From the NCBI GenBank assembly GCA_002705055.1, contig PAHY01000023.1:1-56745 (forward strand): 56,745 bases of DNA, in the 5' to 3' direction. The stretch's first letter is position 1. Each line of letters begins with the position of its first letter. This document shows, piece after piece, positions 17,000 to 25,576 of this stretch. This stretch comes from Planctomycetota bacterium. Its GTDB lineage: Bacteria > Planctomycetota > UBA1135. A program made the translations under genes and the position numbers. Under the pieces are notes generated by a model. The model was not told the origin of the DNA. It saw only the letters and a list, made by a program, of their open reading frames with translations, and made no database searches.

Positions 17000-18243
17000 T
17001 CCTGGCGCGCTGCCTGGGTCCCGGCCAGCCGGCCGGTGACCCAGGCCCACAGGAAGTTGTGGCCGCCGATGCGGCCGATGCAGTCGAGGATCTCGCCGCA
17101 CAGGAAGAGCCCCGGCTGCTTGCGGCTTTCCAGGGTCGAGGGCTGCACCTCGGCCAGCGGGATGCCGCCCCCGGTGACTTCCGCCACGGCAAAGCCGCGA
17201 TTCCCGGTCACCGGAAGCGGGAAGTCGCCGAGCACGCTCAGCAGACGATCGCGCGCCTCGCGCGTGAACTGGGCAAGGACCTGATCCTCGTGCAGCTGCG
17301 CGCGGGCCAGCAGCGTCTGGGCAAGTCGGCGGGGCAGGTGTTCCTGAACAAAGCTGCCCAGCGTGCGTGCCGCCGTGTCGCGCAGCAGGGCAGACCAGGC
17401 TTCGCGGTCGTGGCCGCCCCAGCCCAGCCGCAGTTCAGCGCCGTCGCGCACCACGCTGTGGCTCGCGTCGAGGATCGCCGGACCGCTCATGCCCTGGTGC
17501 GTCAGCAGCGCGGACCGCACGCCCTGCTCCAGGCGCTTGCCGTCCTTCCAGGTGCTCCAGTGCACCGGCACCGTGACCCCGGACAGCGCCAGCAGGTCCG
17601 CTTCCGCGTGCTTCAGCGGGACCAGCGCCGGATAGACCGGCAGCGTGGTGTGCCCCAGATCCCGCGCCATCTTGTAGCCGTGCCCATCGCTGCCGGTCTT
17701 CGGCACGGACTGTCCGCCGGTGGCCAGGATCACGCGATCGGCCTGCAGGGGCGGGTGGGCCTCGCCTTCGGCTTCGATCAGCCAGGCCGGCTGGCCCTCC
17801 TGCGGCGGACGCAGACCAGCCACGCGCCAGGAGGTCTCAATCTGCACGCCCAGACTGCGGCAGTGCTCGACCAGGGCATCGCGCACGGTGCGCGCCTTGT
17901 CGGAGCGCGGGAACAGCTTGCCCGACTCTTCCTCCAGCTTCAGCGCGACGCCGAGTTCGTCCTCAAACCAGCGGCGGATCTCGGCGTGCGGCCAGGTGCG
18001 GAACAGTCGACGCAGCACGTTGCGCGAGCCTTGGGTGAAGAAGGCAGACTCGTCGAACTCGCCCGGCAGCACATTGCAGCGCCCGCCGCCGCTGATCAGG
18101 ATCTTGGTCCCGATCTTGGCGCTGCCTTCGAGCAGGATCGTCGGCCGACCCTGCGCGGCCGCGCTGGCCGCGGCCACCAGCCCGGCAGCGCCCGCCCCGA
18201 TCACAACGACGGGTCGATCCAAGGCGCGGGGCTCGCTGACCAT
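16996..18243 (-). CDS. FAD-dependent oxidoreductase, BaiN/HI0933 (YhiN) family
   Basis: 415 aa. The N-terminal dinucleotide-binding motif VVIGAGAAGLVAA is followed by GTKILISGGGRCNV, the signature of the HI0933-like/BaiN-RdsA flavoproteins. Near the C-terminus LFLCGEILDCIGRIGGHNFLWAWVTGRLAG matches the second conserved FAD-contacting block. The family has been linked to bile-acid dehydroxylation in gut clostridia and is otherwise of uncertain substrate. Promoter: CAGAAT 6 nt before the ATG, shared back to back with the next gene. The stop overlaps the convergent gene stop. Confidence 0.9.
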   Translation of the reverse strand: MVSEPRALDRPVVVIGAGAAGLVAAASAAAQGRPTILLEGSAKIGTKILISGGGRCNVLPGEFDESAFFTQGSRNVLRRLFRTWPHAEIRRWFEDELGVALKLEEESGKLFPRSDKARTVRDALVEHCRSLGVQIETSWRVAGLRPPQEGQPAWLIEAEGEAHPPLQADRVILATGGQSVPKTGSDGHGYKMARDLGHTTLPVYPALVPLKHAEADLLALSGVTVPVHWSTWKDGKRLEQGVRSALLTHQGMSGPAILDASHSVVRDGAELRLGWGGHDREAWSALLRDTAARTLGSFVQEHLPRRLAQTLLARAQLHEDQVLAQFTREARDRLLSVLGDFPLPVTGNRGFAVAEVTGGGIPLAEVQPSTLESRKQPGLFLCGEILDCIGRIGGHNFLWAWVTGRLAGTQAARQD

Positions 18244-18248
18244 CGCGC

Positions 18249-18255
18249 TATTCTG
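18249..18255. promoter_or_regulatory. Overlapping bidirectional -10 for two divergent genes
   Basis: TATTCT (18249-18254) on the plus strand is 9 nt before GTG 18264. CAGAAT on the minus strand (18255-18250) is 6 nt before ATG 18243. The two hexamers share five base pairs in a 20-bp intergenic gap. Confidence 0.45.
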
Positions 18256-18263
18256 CCAGGGCG

Positions 18264-18599
18264 GTGTCTTCCTTCGCTGTCACCCCCGACCCGCCGTACG
18301 TCGCGGTCATCTTTACCACCTTGCGCCCGGCGCAGACCGAAGCCGAGCAGGACGACGGCTACGCCGCGGCCGCGGCGCGCATGGACGCCGTGGTGGCGAC
18401 TCAGCCGGGCTTCCTCGGCGCGGAATCGGTGCGCGGCGAGGACGGTCTCGGCATCACCGTCTCCTACTGGGAGTCCGAGGCGGCCGCGCGGGCCTGGCGC
18501 GAGCAGGCCGAGCATGCGGCGGTGCGGGCGATCGGTCGCGAGCGCTGGTATCGCGGCTACCGCCTGCGGGTGGCGGTGGTGCAGCGCGAAGAGCCCTAG
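18264..18599 (+). CDS. Antibiotic biosynthesis monooxygenase (ABM) domain protein
   Basis: 111 aa from GTG 18264. A single dimeric alpha+beta-barrel domain: [11 protein letters not shown] as strand 1, a helix with [20 protein letters not shown], the typical 'PGFLG' turn, then [22 protein letters not shown], the usual YWxSxxAxxAW motif. Members include quinol monooxygenases and IsdG-like haem oxygenases; many are uncharacterised. The protein is small, soluble and without a signal peptide. Its TAG interlocks with the TAG of the convergent yyaL-like gene as CTAG. Confidence 0.88.
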   Translation: MSSFAVTPDPPYVAVIFTTLRPAQTEAEQDDGYAAAAARMDAVVATQPGFLGAESVRGEDGLGITVSYWESEAAARAWREQAEHAAVRAIGRERWYRGYRLRVAVVQREEP

Positions 18600-20713
18600 A
18601 ACGCCGCCGGATCGGTGAGCGGCGCACGGCAGTGCGCGCCTTCGCAGAAGTAGAGCGTGGCCTGGCCATCGCGCGCCGGACGGTGGGCGAACAGCCCGAG
18701 CTCACATTCGGGTGCGGCCGATTCGCGGAACACGAGGAGCGCCGGCGGGGCCTGGGCGCTATGCAAGAAGGTGCGCCAGGCAGTCATCGAGTCCGCGGAG
18801 CCGGCGCCGATCACGACCGCGACGCGTGGTTCGCCGGCCGCAAGCGGTAGCAGTCGCAGCGTGGCGGCGAAGGCGCGCGGCATCCGTCGCAAGGAGCCAA
18901 GCAGCGCGTGCAGCCCGCGCTGGGCCGGAGCGCGCCACGCTTCTTCGAGGGTGAAGGCGTGCAGCATCAGCAGGGATTCAATCGCCACCGCGTTGGGCGA
19001 GGGCGTGGCTCCGTCCCAGGGAGACTGCATGCGATGCAGGACGGTTGCGTCGCGACCGTCGGTGTTGAAGAAGACGCCGCTGCGCTCGTCCCAGAAGTCG
19101 TCGAGCATGATCTGTCCGAGCGCGGCGGCTTCCGTGAGCCAGCGCTCGTCGCCGGTCGCCTGAAACAGCGCCAGCAGGCCGCGGCAGAGATAGGCGTAGT
19201 CCTCGAGGACCGCATCGTGCTGCGCCTTGCCGGCGCGCCAGCTGCGTCGCCAGCGGCCGTCTTCGCCGCGCAGCGCGTCGAGCAGGAACCCGGCCGCGTC
19301 GCGGGCGGCCTCGGTGTAGCGGGGCTCGCCCAGGACGCGTCCGGCCGTGGCCAGCGCATCGATCGCCAGCCCGTTCCAGGCGGTCAGGATCTTGTCGTCG
19401 TTGCCCGGCGCGATCCGCTGGGCGCGCGCGGCGTAAAGCGCGGCGCGGACCTCCTCTTCCCACTCCGGCGGCGTCCCGGCGGGGGCTTCCAGCTCGCGCA
19501 GCACCGAGGTGCCGTGCTCGAAGGTGCCGGCCTCGGGCACGCCGTAGCGGGCCGCGGCCCAGGCGCCTTTCTCTTCGCCCAGCACCTCGACGAGCTGCGC
19601 GGGCGTCCAGGCGAAGAACTTGCCTTCGACTCCTTCCGAGTCCGCGTCGGTCGCGGACCAGAACGCCCCGCCCGGGTCACGTCGCTCGCGCAGCAGGTAG
19701 TCGCAGCTCGCGCGGGCGACCTCCTCGAAGCGCGGCTGACCGAGCTGACACCAGCCATCGAGGTAAGTCGGGATCAGCGTCCCCTGGTCGTAGAGCATCT
19801 TCTCGAAGTGGGGGACCCACCACTTCTCGTCGACGCTGTAGCGTGCGAAGCCGCCGCCGATCTGGTCGTACATGCCGCCGGCAGCCATGGCGGTCAGGGT
19901 GCGATCCACCATGGCGCGGACGGTCTCCGCTTCGGCTTCGGGCAGCCAAGGCAGCGCGGCCAGCATCCAGCGCAGGTCGTCGGTCCGCGGAAACTTCGGC
20001 GCGGCGCCGAAGCCGCCCCACTCCGGATCGAACTCGGCGTGGAAGGCGCGCACGCCTTCCCGCAACAGCTCGGCCAGCGCCTCGCCCTCCGGCAGGCCGC
20101 CTTCCTCGGGGGCTTCGGGCAGCTCCAGCACCAGGGCATCGCTCAGCTCGCGTGCGCTCTGCTCGATCTCCGGGCGCCGCTCTCGCCAGGCCTGCTCGAT
20201 CCCGCGGATCAGATCCAGGAAGCCGGGCCGGCCGTGGCGCGCGCTGGGGGGGAAGTAGGTGCCGCCGTAGAAGGGCTGCAGCTCCGGCGTGAGAAACACG
20301 GTCATCGGCCAGCCGCCCGAGCCGGTCATCTTCTGGACCGCCGACATGTAGAGCTCGTCCAGGTCCGGGCGCTCCTCGCGGTCGACTTTGATCGAGACGA
20401 AATGCTGATTCAGAAAGGCCGCCACGAGCTCGTTCTCAAAAGACTCGTGCTCCATGACGTGGCACCAGTGGCAGGCCGAGTAGCCGATGGACAGGAAGAT
20501 CGGCCGATCCAGCTCGCGGGCCCGGGACAGCGCCGCCTCACCCCACGGATACCAGTCAACAGGGTTGTTTACATGCTGCAGCAGGTAGGGGCTCGTCTCG
20601 CCGACGAGGTGGTTGCGGGGGCGGGGCGAGTCCGCTTCCGGGGCCCCAGGCTGCTGGCAGGACATCAGAAAAAGGAGGCCGAGGCGGGCGAGGCGGGGCA
20701 TCGCGGGGGGCAT
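18596..20713 (-). CDS. Thioredoxin-fold DUF255 protein (YyaL/SPATA20 type), predicted lipoprotein
   Basis: 705 aa from ATG 20713 (a second ATG at 20701 is equally possible). The N-terminus has a lipobox-like LMSC (Cys19), unlike the usual soluble YyaL. The thioredoxin-like domain begins [14 protein letters not shown] and contains [15 protein letters not shown] with a CxxC-type pair at Cys81/Cys84. The rest is an (alpha/alpha) toroid with [20 protein letters not shown] segment (seen as [18 protein letters not shown]). Function of the family is unclear; redox or sugar-isomerase-like roles have been suggested. The start codon lies in the loop of a G6/C6 hairpin at 20705-20719. Confidence 0.9.
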   Translation of the reverse strand: MPPAMPRLARLGLLFLMSCQQPGAPEADSPRPRNHLVGETSPYLLQHVNNPVDWYPWGEAALSRARELDRPIFLSIGYSACHWCHVMEHESFENELVAAFLNQHFVSIKVDREERPDLDELYMSAVQKMTGSGGWPMTVFLTPELQPFYGGTYFPPSARHGRPGFLDLIRGIEQAWRERRPEIEQSARELSDALVLELPEAPEEGGLPEGEALAELLREGVRAFHAEFDPEWGGFGAAPKFPRTDDLRWMLAALPWLPEAEAETVRAMVDRTLTAMAAGGMYDQIGGGFARYSVDEKWWVPHFEKMLYDQGTLIPTYLDGWCQLGQPRFEEVARASCDYLLRERRDPGGAFWSATDADSEGVEGKFFAWTPAQLVEVLGEEKGAWAAARYGVPEAGTFEHGTSVLRELEAPAGTPPEWEEEVRAALYAARAQRIAPGNDDKILTAWNGLAIDALATAGRVLGEPRYTEAARDAAGFLLDALRGEDGRWRRSWRAGKAQHDAVLEDYAYLCRGLLALFQATGDERWLTEAAALGQIMLDDFWDERSGVFFNTDGRDATVLHRMQSPWDGATPSPNAVAIESLLMLHAFTLEEAWRAPAQRGLHALLGSLRRMPRAFAATLRLLPLAAGEPRVAVVIGAGSADSMTAWRTFLHSAQAPPALLVFRESAAPECELGLFAHRPARDGQATLYFCEGAHCRAPLTDPAAF

Positions 20714-20719
20714 CCCCCC
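20705..20719. promoter_or_regulatory. G6/C6 hairpin enclosing the start codon of the DUF255 gene
   Basis: Six G, CAT, six C on the plus strand form a perfect hairpin whose three-base loop is the minus-strand ATG at 20713. If transcribed it would sequester the start, leaving the ATG at 20701 more accessible. Confidence 0.4.
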
Positions 20720-20729
20720 GACTCCGCTC

Positions 20730-20758
20730 TTGTGGGAACTCCGCGGCGACGCAACAAT
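20730..20758 (+). promoter_or_regulatory. Promoter of the PD-(D/E)XK/RG-tail gene
   Basis: TTGTGG (20730-20735), a 17-bp spacer and AACAAT (20753-20758) are placed 9 nt before ATG 20768. It matches the near-leaderless pattern of other first genes here. Confidence 0.45.
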
Positions 20759-20767
20759 GTCGGCAGT

Positions 20768-22756
20768 ATGGGCTTGTACCGACGCCTCTTCAAGGGAGCG
20801 TCGAGCCGCACGGAAGATGCGCCGCGCTCTCCCGAGGAAGCCCGAGCTGCTTCAGACCTGTCTGAAGAGCTTCGGGCCCTCAAAAAGGAGATCAAGAAAC
20901 TTCGGGAAGCCCTCGACACCGGATCGGATTCGCAAGAGCGAAAACGAGGCCGGCGAGGGGGCAGGAACCGTAGTGGACGAGATTCACGTGATGACGACCG
21001 CCAAAAAGGCGGCTCGTTCTCGCAGCGCGGCCGCCGAGACGGCGCGCCGAAGACCCCGCCGGAGGATGCTCCGACAGGTCTGCTCGTCGACTACCTGAAG
21101 AAGCACAAGGTGATGGTCTTTGAAGGCCAGGATGACCTCGGTCAGAACGAGGCATTCGAACACCTCGCGCGCCACATGGGTCAGCACTTCGATCTGCTCG
21201 CTCCCTTCTACGAGAAGATGAAGCGCGCGGTCGCCACGGGCAAGACGACCCGGGTCGACATCGAGAGCTACTCCGAACAGGAACGTTCGGCCGCCGTGCA
21301 GCTCGGCACCCTGCTTTACCGGCACGGGATGCTGAAGGACTTCTACTACCACCGCAGTCCGAAGAAGCAGCTCCGCGTCATCCCGAACAAGGACGGCGAG
21401 ATCCAGCAGTTCCTCACCGGGGGCTGGCTGGAGATCTACGTGGTCTGGCTGCTGTCGCGCCGCCTGCGCGCGCGCATGAGCCCGGCCAAGTACCAGGTCA
21501 TGTTCAACGTCAAGGGCACCCTGCCCGACGAGCGTGAGTTCGAGTCCGATCTGATGGCCTGCATCGACGGTCGTCTGCTGTGGCTCGAATGCAAGACCGG
21601 CCAATGGCAGGACTACAGCGCGCGTTTCCGCGGGCTGGTCAAGACCTTCGGCACCGATCGTGCCGGTGCCGGTCTGGTGCTCATCAAGCCGCCGGATGGC
21701 TCGACGCGTGGTCGCGCCACCGACATGCTGGATATGACCCTGCTGTCGCTCGGCGAGGTCGCCGGTTTCATCGACGACTTCCTCGGTGTCCCGGCGGACG
21801 AACGTCTGGACGACACCGATCGGGGCAGCAGCGGACGCCGCCGTGGAGGCCGTGGTCGCGGCCGCGATCAGGAGGGTTCCAATGACCGCACGGCGCCGTT
21901 GCCGGTGGGGGTCATCCCGCCGAAGAGCGAGGACGAGATCCCGCTCGAGAACCCCGAACCCGCCAAGAAGCTCGGCAAAGTCGATCTCGAAGCGAAGTCG
22001 GACAAGAGCGAGTCTTCCAAGGAAGAGGACGGGGTGCCGCGTCGGCGCCGCCGTCGTCGCCGAGGTGGGCGCGGTCGCGGAGGCAGTGGCGGCAACGACA
22101 GTCAGGGCAGCAGCGAGTCAACCTCGCGGAGCAGTCTGCGCGAAGAGCTGCCGGTTTCCCCGATCGACGAGGAAGCGGCTGAAGAGCTCGAGGCCAAGCA
22201 GACCTCGGCCGAGGTCGACCAAGTCGAGGCGGAGGCCGCCGAAGCTCAGGAATCCGAAGCCACGCAGGCCGATGCCGAAGGCAAGGACGGAGGGGAAGAC
22301 AAGCCTCGCCGTCGTCGTCGCGGATCACGCGGTGGGCGTCGTCGTAAGAAGACGGAAGACGGCGAGCAGTCGGAAGAGGCCGAAGCTGAAGCGGATGCCG
22401 AGGTGGAGGCGGAAGCCGTTGCTCCATCGGAGCTCGAGCCCGAAGCCGAGGTCGTCGAGACGGCAGCTCAAGCCGATCCCGAAGAGGACGAAGCGGACGA
22501 GGAAGTGGCCGAGCCGGCTGCCCCCGCCGCCGAAGCTCCGGCGATCCCCGCGGGCATGGTCGTCAAGCGACCCGACTGGGCCCCTGAAGCCAAGACCGAG
22601 ACCCCCGAGCGCAAGAAACCGGAAGCGGCGCCGCGCGTGCCGCGCACCGAGCGCAAGGGATCGGTGATCGCCCCCGATCTGTCGGCCATGCTGGCCGGCG
22701 GCAGCAAGGACGACACCTCGGACGCCGGCGAAGAGGAAAAGGAAGCCGAAGCCTAG
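20768..22756 (+). CDS. PD-(D/E)XK nuclease-like protein with coiled coil and charged RG-rich tails
   Basis: 662 aa from ATG 20768. Residues 22-50 form a probable coiled coil ([17 protein letters not shown]), and 57-90 are Arg/Gly/Ser-rich. Residues about 105-340 form a folded domain. Within it [12 protein letters not shown] (219-230) and [19 protein letters not shown] (258-276) resemble the DUF1887/Card1-type restriction-endonuclease-like fold, with Asp261, Glu274 and Lys276 as the D-x12-ExK active site. Residues 341-662 are disordered: [10 protein letters not shown], a nine-Arg stretch plus GGRGRGG (about 424-438), a second Arg cluster (513-528), separated by long Glu/Ala-rich acidic blocks. 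Such tails resemble RNA-binding scaffolds in RNase E-like proteins. No CARF domain is present. Function not recognised; a nucleic-acid-processing role is inferred. Confidence 0.75.
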   Translation: MGLYRRLFKGASSRTEDAPRSPEEARAASDLSEELRALKKEIKKLREALDTGSDSQERKRGRRGGRNRSGRDSRDDDRQKGGSFSQRGRRDGAPKTPPEDAPTGLLVDYLKKHKVMVFEGQDDLGQNEAFEHLARHMGQHFDLLAPFYEKMKRAVATGKTTRVDIESYSEQERSAAVQLGTLLYRHGMLKDFYYHRSPKKQLRVIPNKDGEIQQFLTGGWLEIYVVWLLSRRLRARMSPAKYQVMFNVKGTLPDEREFESDLMACIDGRLLWLECKTGQWQDYSARFRGLVKTFGTDRAGAGLVLIKPPDGSTRGRATDMLDMTLLSLGEVAGFIDDFLGVPADERLDDTDRGSSGRRRGGRGRGRDQEGSNDRTAPLPVGVIPPKSEDEIPLENPEPAKKLGKVDLEAKSDKSESSKEEDGVPRRRRRRRRGGRGRGGSGGNDSQGSSESTSRSSLREELPVSPIDEEAAEELEAKQTSAEVDQVEAEAAEAQESEATQADAEGKDGGEDKPRRRRRGSRGGRRRKKTEDGEQSEEAEAEADAEVEAEAVAPSELEPEAEVVETAAQADPEEDEADEEVAEPAAPAAEAPAIPAGMVVKRPDWAPEAKTETPERKKPEAAPRVPRTERKGSVIAPDLSAMLAGGSKDDTSDAGEEEKEAEA

Positions 22757-22776
22757 GCGCGGCATCCCCAACAAAA

Positions 22777-22807
22777 ACGGCCGGCCCTCGCGCAGAGGGC
22801 CGGCCGT
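22777..22807 (-). terminator. Terminator downstream of tRNA-Phe
   Basis: A 12-bp perfect inverted repeat (22777-22788 and 22796-22807) is followed on the minus strand by a TTTTTG tract, so it terminates the tRNA transcript. It probably also marks the end of the convergent plus-strand gene ending at 22756. Confidence 0.85.
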
Positions 22808-22813
22808 GTGTCT

Positions 22814-22889
22814 TGGTGGGAAGAGGCGGAATCGAACCGCCGACACATGGATTTTCAATCCATTGCTCTACCAACTGAGCTATCTCCCC
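22814..22889 (-). tRNA. tRNA-Phe (GAA)
   Basis: A 76-nt cloverleaf on the minus strand. The acceptor stem GGGGAGA pairs with TCTTCCC, the D-loop is AGCTCAGTTGGTAGAGC, the anticodon loop has GAA flanked by a stem of GGATT/AATCC type, and the T-loop contains GGTTCGATTCC. The 3' CCA is encoded. A terminator follows directly. Confidence 0.97.
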
Positions 22890-22904
22890 GGTGGGGCGAA
22901 AAGC

Positions 22905-23918
22905 TTAACAGCGCGAGTCCGGTGCGGCTAGTTCTTCCGCGCTGCCGCCTTCGATGGGTAGATATCGGCCAGGAATCCGCCAGCTCTGGAGCAGTTCGGG
23001 GAGTCGGCCGCGCGCCTCGTCGACGTCCTGCCCGATCGCCGTCCGCAGCGCGTCCATATCCGGGAACTCGCGCTCAGGCCGGAGCCGCTCGAGCAGGAAG
23101 ACCTCGAGGACCTGCTGGTAGAGATCGCCCTCAAAGTCGAGCAGGTGGGCCTCGATCCGCACCTCCTTGCCGGCCAGGCTCGGCCGCTCGCCGATGTTGA
23201 CGACCGCCGGGTGGAGCTGCTCCTGGTGGAGGACCATGGCGAGGTAGACCCCGTGCGGCGGCCGCAGCTCGTGATGCGGCCGCAGGTTGGCAGTGGGGAA
23301 GCCCAGCTCGCGGCCCAGGCGGTCGCCGGGGACCACCGTACCCAGCAGGCTGACGGGTCGGCCGAGCATGCGGGCGGCGGCCTGCAGATCACCCAGCTGC
23401 ACCGCCTCGCGCACGAAGGTGCTGGAGACCGGGCGCTCGCCGAGCGCAACCGGCTGGACCTCCTCGATCCCGAAGCCCAGCTCTTCCGCGAGCGGCCGCA
23501 GCGACTCCGGGTTGCCGCCGCGATCGCGGCCGAACTTGGAGTCGAAGCCGAAGATCAGTTCGCGCAGGCCGAGGCCGTCAAGCAGCACGCGGCGGACGAA
23601 CTGCTCGGCCGTCAGGCCGCGCAGCTCGTCGGTGAAATCGAGCACCAGCGTGGTCTCAATGCCGGCGCGTTCAAACAGGACCAGGCGGTGCTCCAGGCTG
23701 GTGATCGTCGGCGGCGCGTGGCCGAGCAGCACCGCCTTCGGGTGCCGCGCGAAGGTCACCATGACCGGGCGCGTGCCCAGCTCGCGGGCGCGGTCGACGA
23801 CCCGCCGCAGGACCATGAAATGGCCGAGGTGGACACCGTCGAACACTCCGACGGTCGCGACGCAGCCCTGATCCCGCTCGAGGTCGGGCAGGGCCTCGAG
23901 GCCATCAAGAATCCGCAA
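22905..23918 (-). CDS. ribF: Bifunctional riboflavin kinase/FAD synthetase
   Basis: 337 aa. The N-terminal nucleotidyltransferase domain shows ATVGVFDGVHLGHFMVL (HxGH-type motif) and VMVTFARHPKAVL. The C-terminal riboflavin-kinase domain has GRELGFPTANLRPHHELRPPHGVY, with the conserved GFPTAN. It makes FMN from riboflavin and then FAD. It overlaps the 3' end of def by 14 nt, so the two are co-transcribed in the order def-ribF. The FAD-dependent protein encoded nearby at 17-18 kb would be one client. Confidence 0.95.
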   Translation of the reverse strand: MRILDGLEALPDLERDQGCVATVGVFDGVHLGHFMVLRRVVDRARELGTRPVMVTFARHPKAVLLGHAPPTITSLEHRLVLFERAGIETTLVLDFTDELRGLTAEQFVRRVLLDGLGLRELIFGFDSKFGRDRGGNPESLRPLAEELGFGIEEVQPVALGERPVSSTFVREAVQLGDLQAAARMLGRPVSLLGTVVPGDRLGRELGFPTANLRPHHELRPPHGVYLAMVLHQEQLHPAVVNIGERPSLAGKEVRIEAHLLDFEGDLYQQVLEVFLLERLRPEREFPDMDALRTAIGQDVDEARGRLPELLQSWRIPGRYLPIEGGSAEELAAPDSRC

Positions 23919-24429
23919 GGCTCTCTTGGTAGGCCCGCTTGAGGTCGAGCAGCGCCGGCTTCAGCCGCGTCTTGTCGCTGGGGCTGAAGCGGTCGATGAA
24001 GAGCACCCCATCCAGGTGGTCAAACTCGTGCTGGAAGATCCGCGCCTCCCAGGCGCTGAACTCTTTCTCGAAGGTCTCGCCCTGCAGGTCCTCGGCCTCG
24101 ATCACGACCGACTCGTGGCGCAGCACCGGGGCGTAGATTCCCGGAAAGCTGAGGCAGCCCTCCTCGCCGGAAACCCGGTCCTTGGACTTGGAGACGACCC
24201 GCGGATTGCAGAGCACGACCTCGTGCTCCTTGGCCTCGGGCTTGCCCTCCTCGTTGAAGACCAGGAGCTGACGGTTGACGCCCACCTGCGGTGCGGCGAG
24301 GCCCACGCCGCCGGTGCGGTACATCGCTTCGAACATCGCCGCGGCCAGCTGCGCGAGCTGCTCGTCGAAGTTCTCGATCGGGGCGTTCTTGGCGCGCAGG
24401 CGCGGGTCGGGGAAGAGGACGATCTCCAT
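23905..24429 (-). CDS. def: Peptide deformylase
   Basis: 174 aa from ATG 24429; an ATG at 24438 is also in frame, but the shorter start gives the family-typical MEIVLFPDPRLR and better promoter spacing. All three metal-site motifs are present: GVGLAAPQVG, EGCLSFPG (Cys ligand) and HEFDHLDG (two His ligands and the catalytic Glu). It removes the formyl group from nascent proteins. It is divergent from the TPR gene and overlaps ribF. Confidence 0.95.
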   Translation of the reverse strand: MEIVLFPDPRLRAKNAPIENFDEQLAQLAAAMFEAMYRTGGVGLAAPQVGVNRQLLVFNEEGKPEAKEHEVVLCNPRVVSKSKDRVSGEEGCLSFPGIYAPVLRHESVVIEAEDLQGETFEKEFSAWEARIFQHEFDHLDGVLFIDRFSPSDKTRLKPALLDLKRAYQESLADS

Positions 24430-24441
24430 CGGAAGCATTCC

Positions 24442-24447
24442 AGGATA
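24442..24447 (-). promoter_or_regulatory. -10 element TATCCT of def-ribF
   Basis: On the minus strand TATCCT is 12 nt before ATG 24429, predicting a leader of only a few nucleotides. Confidence 0.4.
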
Positions 24448-24466
24448 CAGGCCCTGTCGAGGCTTC

Positions 24467-24472
24467 TAGGAT
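24467..24472 (+). promoter_or_regulatory. -10 element TAGGAT of the TPR gene
   Basis: TAGGAT is 7 nt before ATG 24480, again in leaderless spacing. It supports this ATG over the longer open frame. Confidence 0.45.
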
Positions 24473-24479
24473 GGGGGCA

Positions 24480-25133
24480 ATGGATCTGAAGAAGCACCTC
24501 GACCGTGCCGAGCAGGCGCTGTCCCGCGGCCAGGCCGATTTTGCGATCGAGCTCTGCGATCAGGTGCTCGATTTCGCGCCTGGCGACGCCAACGCGGCCG
24601 GTCTGCTGGCCCGCGCGCTGGTCAGTCTGAAGCCGAAAGGCGGGCTGCTCGGCAAGCTGGGCGCCGGGCCCAGTTCGCTGGGCGCGCGGCTCAGCCGGAT
24701 GACCAAGAACCCGGACGGCGAGGCCCGTCAGCTGCGGCGGGCCTTCATCAAGAATCCGGCCAACTTCCAGAAGGGCGCGGCCTGGGCCGACGCCCTCGAG
24801 CGAGCCGGATACGCCGGGGCCGCTCTCGAGGCCTTCGGCGCCCTGGCCGAGGCCGATTCGGACTGCGCCAAGCGGGCCAGCGCGCTGGCCGCCGCGCAGG
24901 GCGAGGTGGACCGGGCGCTCGAGTACCTGGAGAAGGCCTTGGCTGCCAACCCCCGCGACACCGAGGCGGTCCGGATGCGCAAGAATCTGGCTGCCGAGCA
25001 GGCGCTCAGCACCAAGCGCTACGACCAGGCCGAATCGGCTCAGGACGTGGCCTACGACCCGGACGCATTCCTGCGCGCCGCCCGCGGCCAGGACGCTCCG
25101 GCCCCCGAAGAGCCGGAACAGCCCGAGGCCTAG
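24480..25133 (+). CDS. TPR-repeat protein of unknown function
   Basis: 217 aa from ATG 24480. The N-terminal LDRAEQALSRGQADFAIELCDQVLDFAPGDANAAGLLARALV and the later EVDRALEYLEKALAANPRDTEAVR read as tetratricopeptide repeats. Between them a basic stretch with GGLLGKLGAGPSSLG separates the two halves. The C-terminus is acidic and Pro-rich (EEPEQPEA). There is no signal peptide, so it is predicted to be a cytoplasmic adaptor. It is monocistronic or read through into rpsT, which has its own promoter. Confidence 0.8.
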   Translation: MDLKKHLDRAEQALSRGQADFAIELCDQVLDFAPGDANAAGLLARALVSLKPKGGLLGKLGAGPSSLGARLSRMTKNPDGEARQLRRAFIKNPANFQKGAAWADALERAGYAGAALEAFGALAEADSDCAKRASALAAAQGEVDRALEYLEKALAANPRDTEAVRMRKNLAAEQALSTKRYDQAESAQDVAYDPDAFLRAARGQDAPAPEEPEQPEA

Positions 25134-25165
25134 GTCCAGGCAGGATTTCCGGGTCGTTGGGGGGC

Positions 25166-25193
25166 TTGCCGGCTGCCCCAGGCCCGGTACAAT
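25166..25193 (+). promoter_or_regulatory. Promoter of rpsT
   Basis: TTGCCG (25166-25171), a 16-bp spacer and TACAAT (25188-25193) are a good sigma-70-type match. ATG 25231 follows after 37 nt, giving a leader of about 30 nt. Confidence 0.6.
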
Positions 25194-25230
25194 GTTCGAC
25201 CCGTTTCACGGAAGAAGACCGAATCAGACG

Positions 25231-25503
25231 ATGCCGAACACTCCGTCCGCCAAAGCCGAGATGAAGAAGAGCCTCAAGCGCCGCGAGCGTAATCGCGGTC
25301 GCCGCTCGGCCATGCGCACCTGGATCAAGAAGACCATGGTGGCGATCGAAGAGTCCAACATCGAGGAGGCCGAGAAGAGCTTCCAGCTGGCGACCAAGCT
25401 GATCGACAAGAACGTCAAGTGGAACCAGCTGCACCAGAACACGGCGGCCCGCAAGAAGGCCCGCCTGGCGCGTGCGCTGAACGCCGTCAAGAACGCCGGC
25501 TAA
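25231..25503 (+). CDS. rpsT: 30S ribosomal protein S20
   Basis: 90 aa from ATG 25231 (MPNTPSAKAEMKKSLKR). It is highly basic and all helical, with the S20 core SLKRRERNRGRRSAMRT and the C-terminal HQNTAARKKARLARALNA. It is a primary-binding 16S rRNA protein. The frame is open upstream to 25192, but the added residues lie in the promoter. A strong terminator follows. Confidence 0.96.
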   Translation: MPNTPSAKAEMKKSLKRRERNRGRRSAMRTWIKKTMVAIEESNIEEAEKSFQLATKLIDKNVKWNQLHQNTAARKKARLARALNAVKNAG

Positions 25504-25524
25504 ATCTCCAGCCAGAAACGGAAA

Positions 25525-25558
25525 GCGACGGGGCCTTGCGGCCCCGTCGCCTTTTTTT
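25525..25558 (+). terminator. Rho-independent terminator of rpsT
   Basis: An 11-bp perfect GC stem (25525-25535 and 25540-25550) with a TTGC loop is followed by seven T. Confidence 0.95.
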
Positions 25559-25576
25559 GCGCCCGCCCGTTCGGGC

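Noticed and set aside
20768..22756. CRISPR-associated CARF nuclease (Card1/Can2)
   Set aside because: Only the nuclease-like half resembles that family; no CARF domain, array or cas genes are seen.
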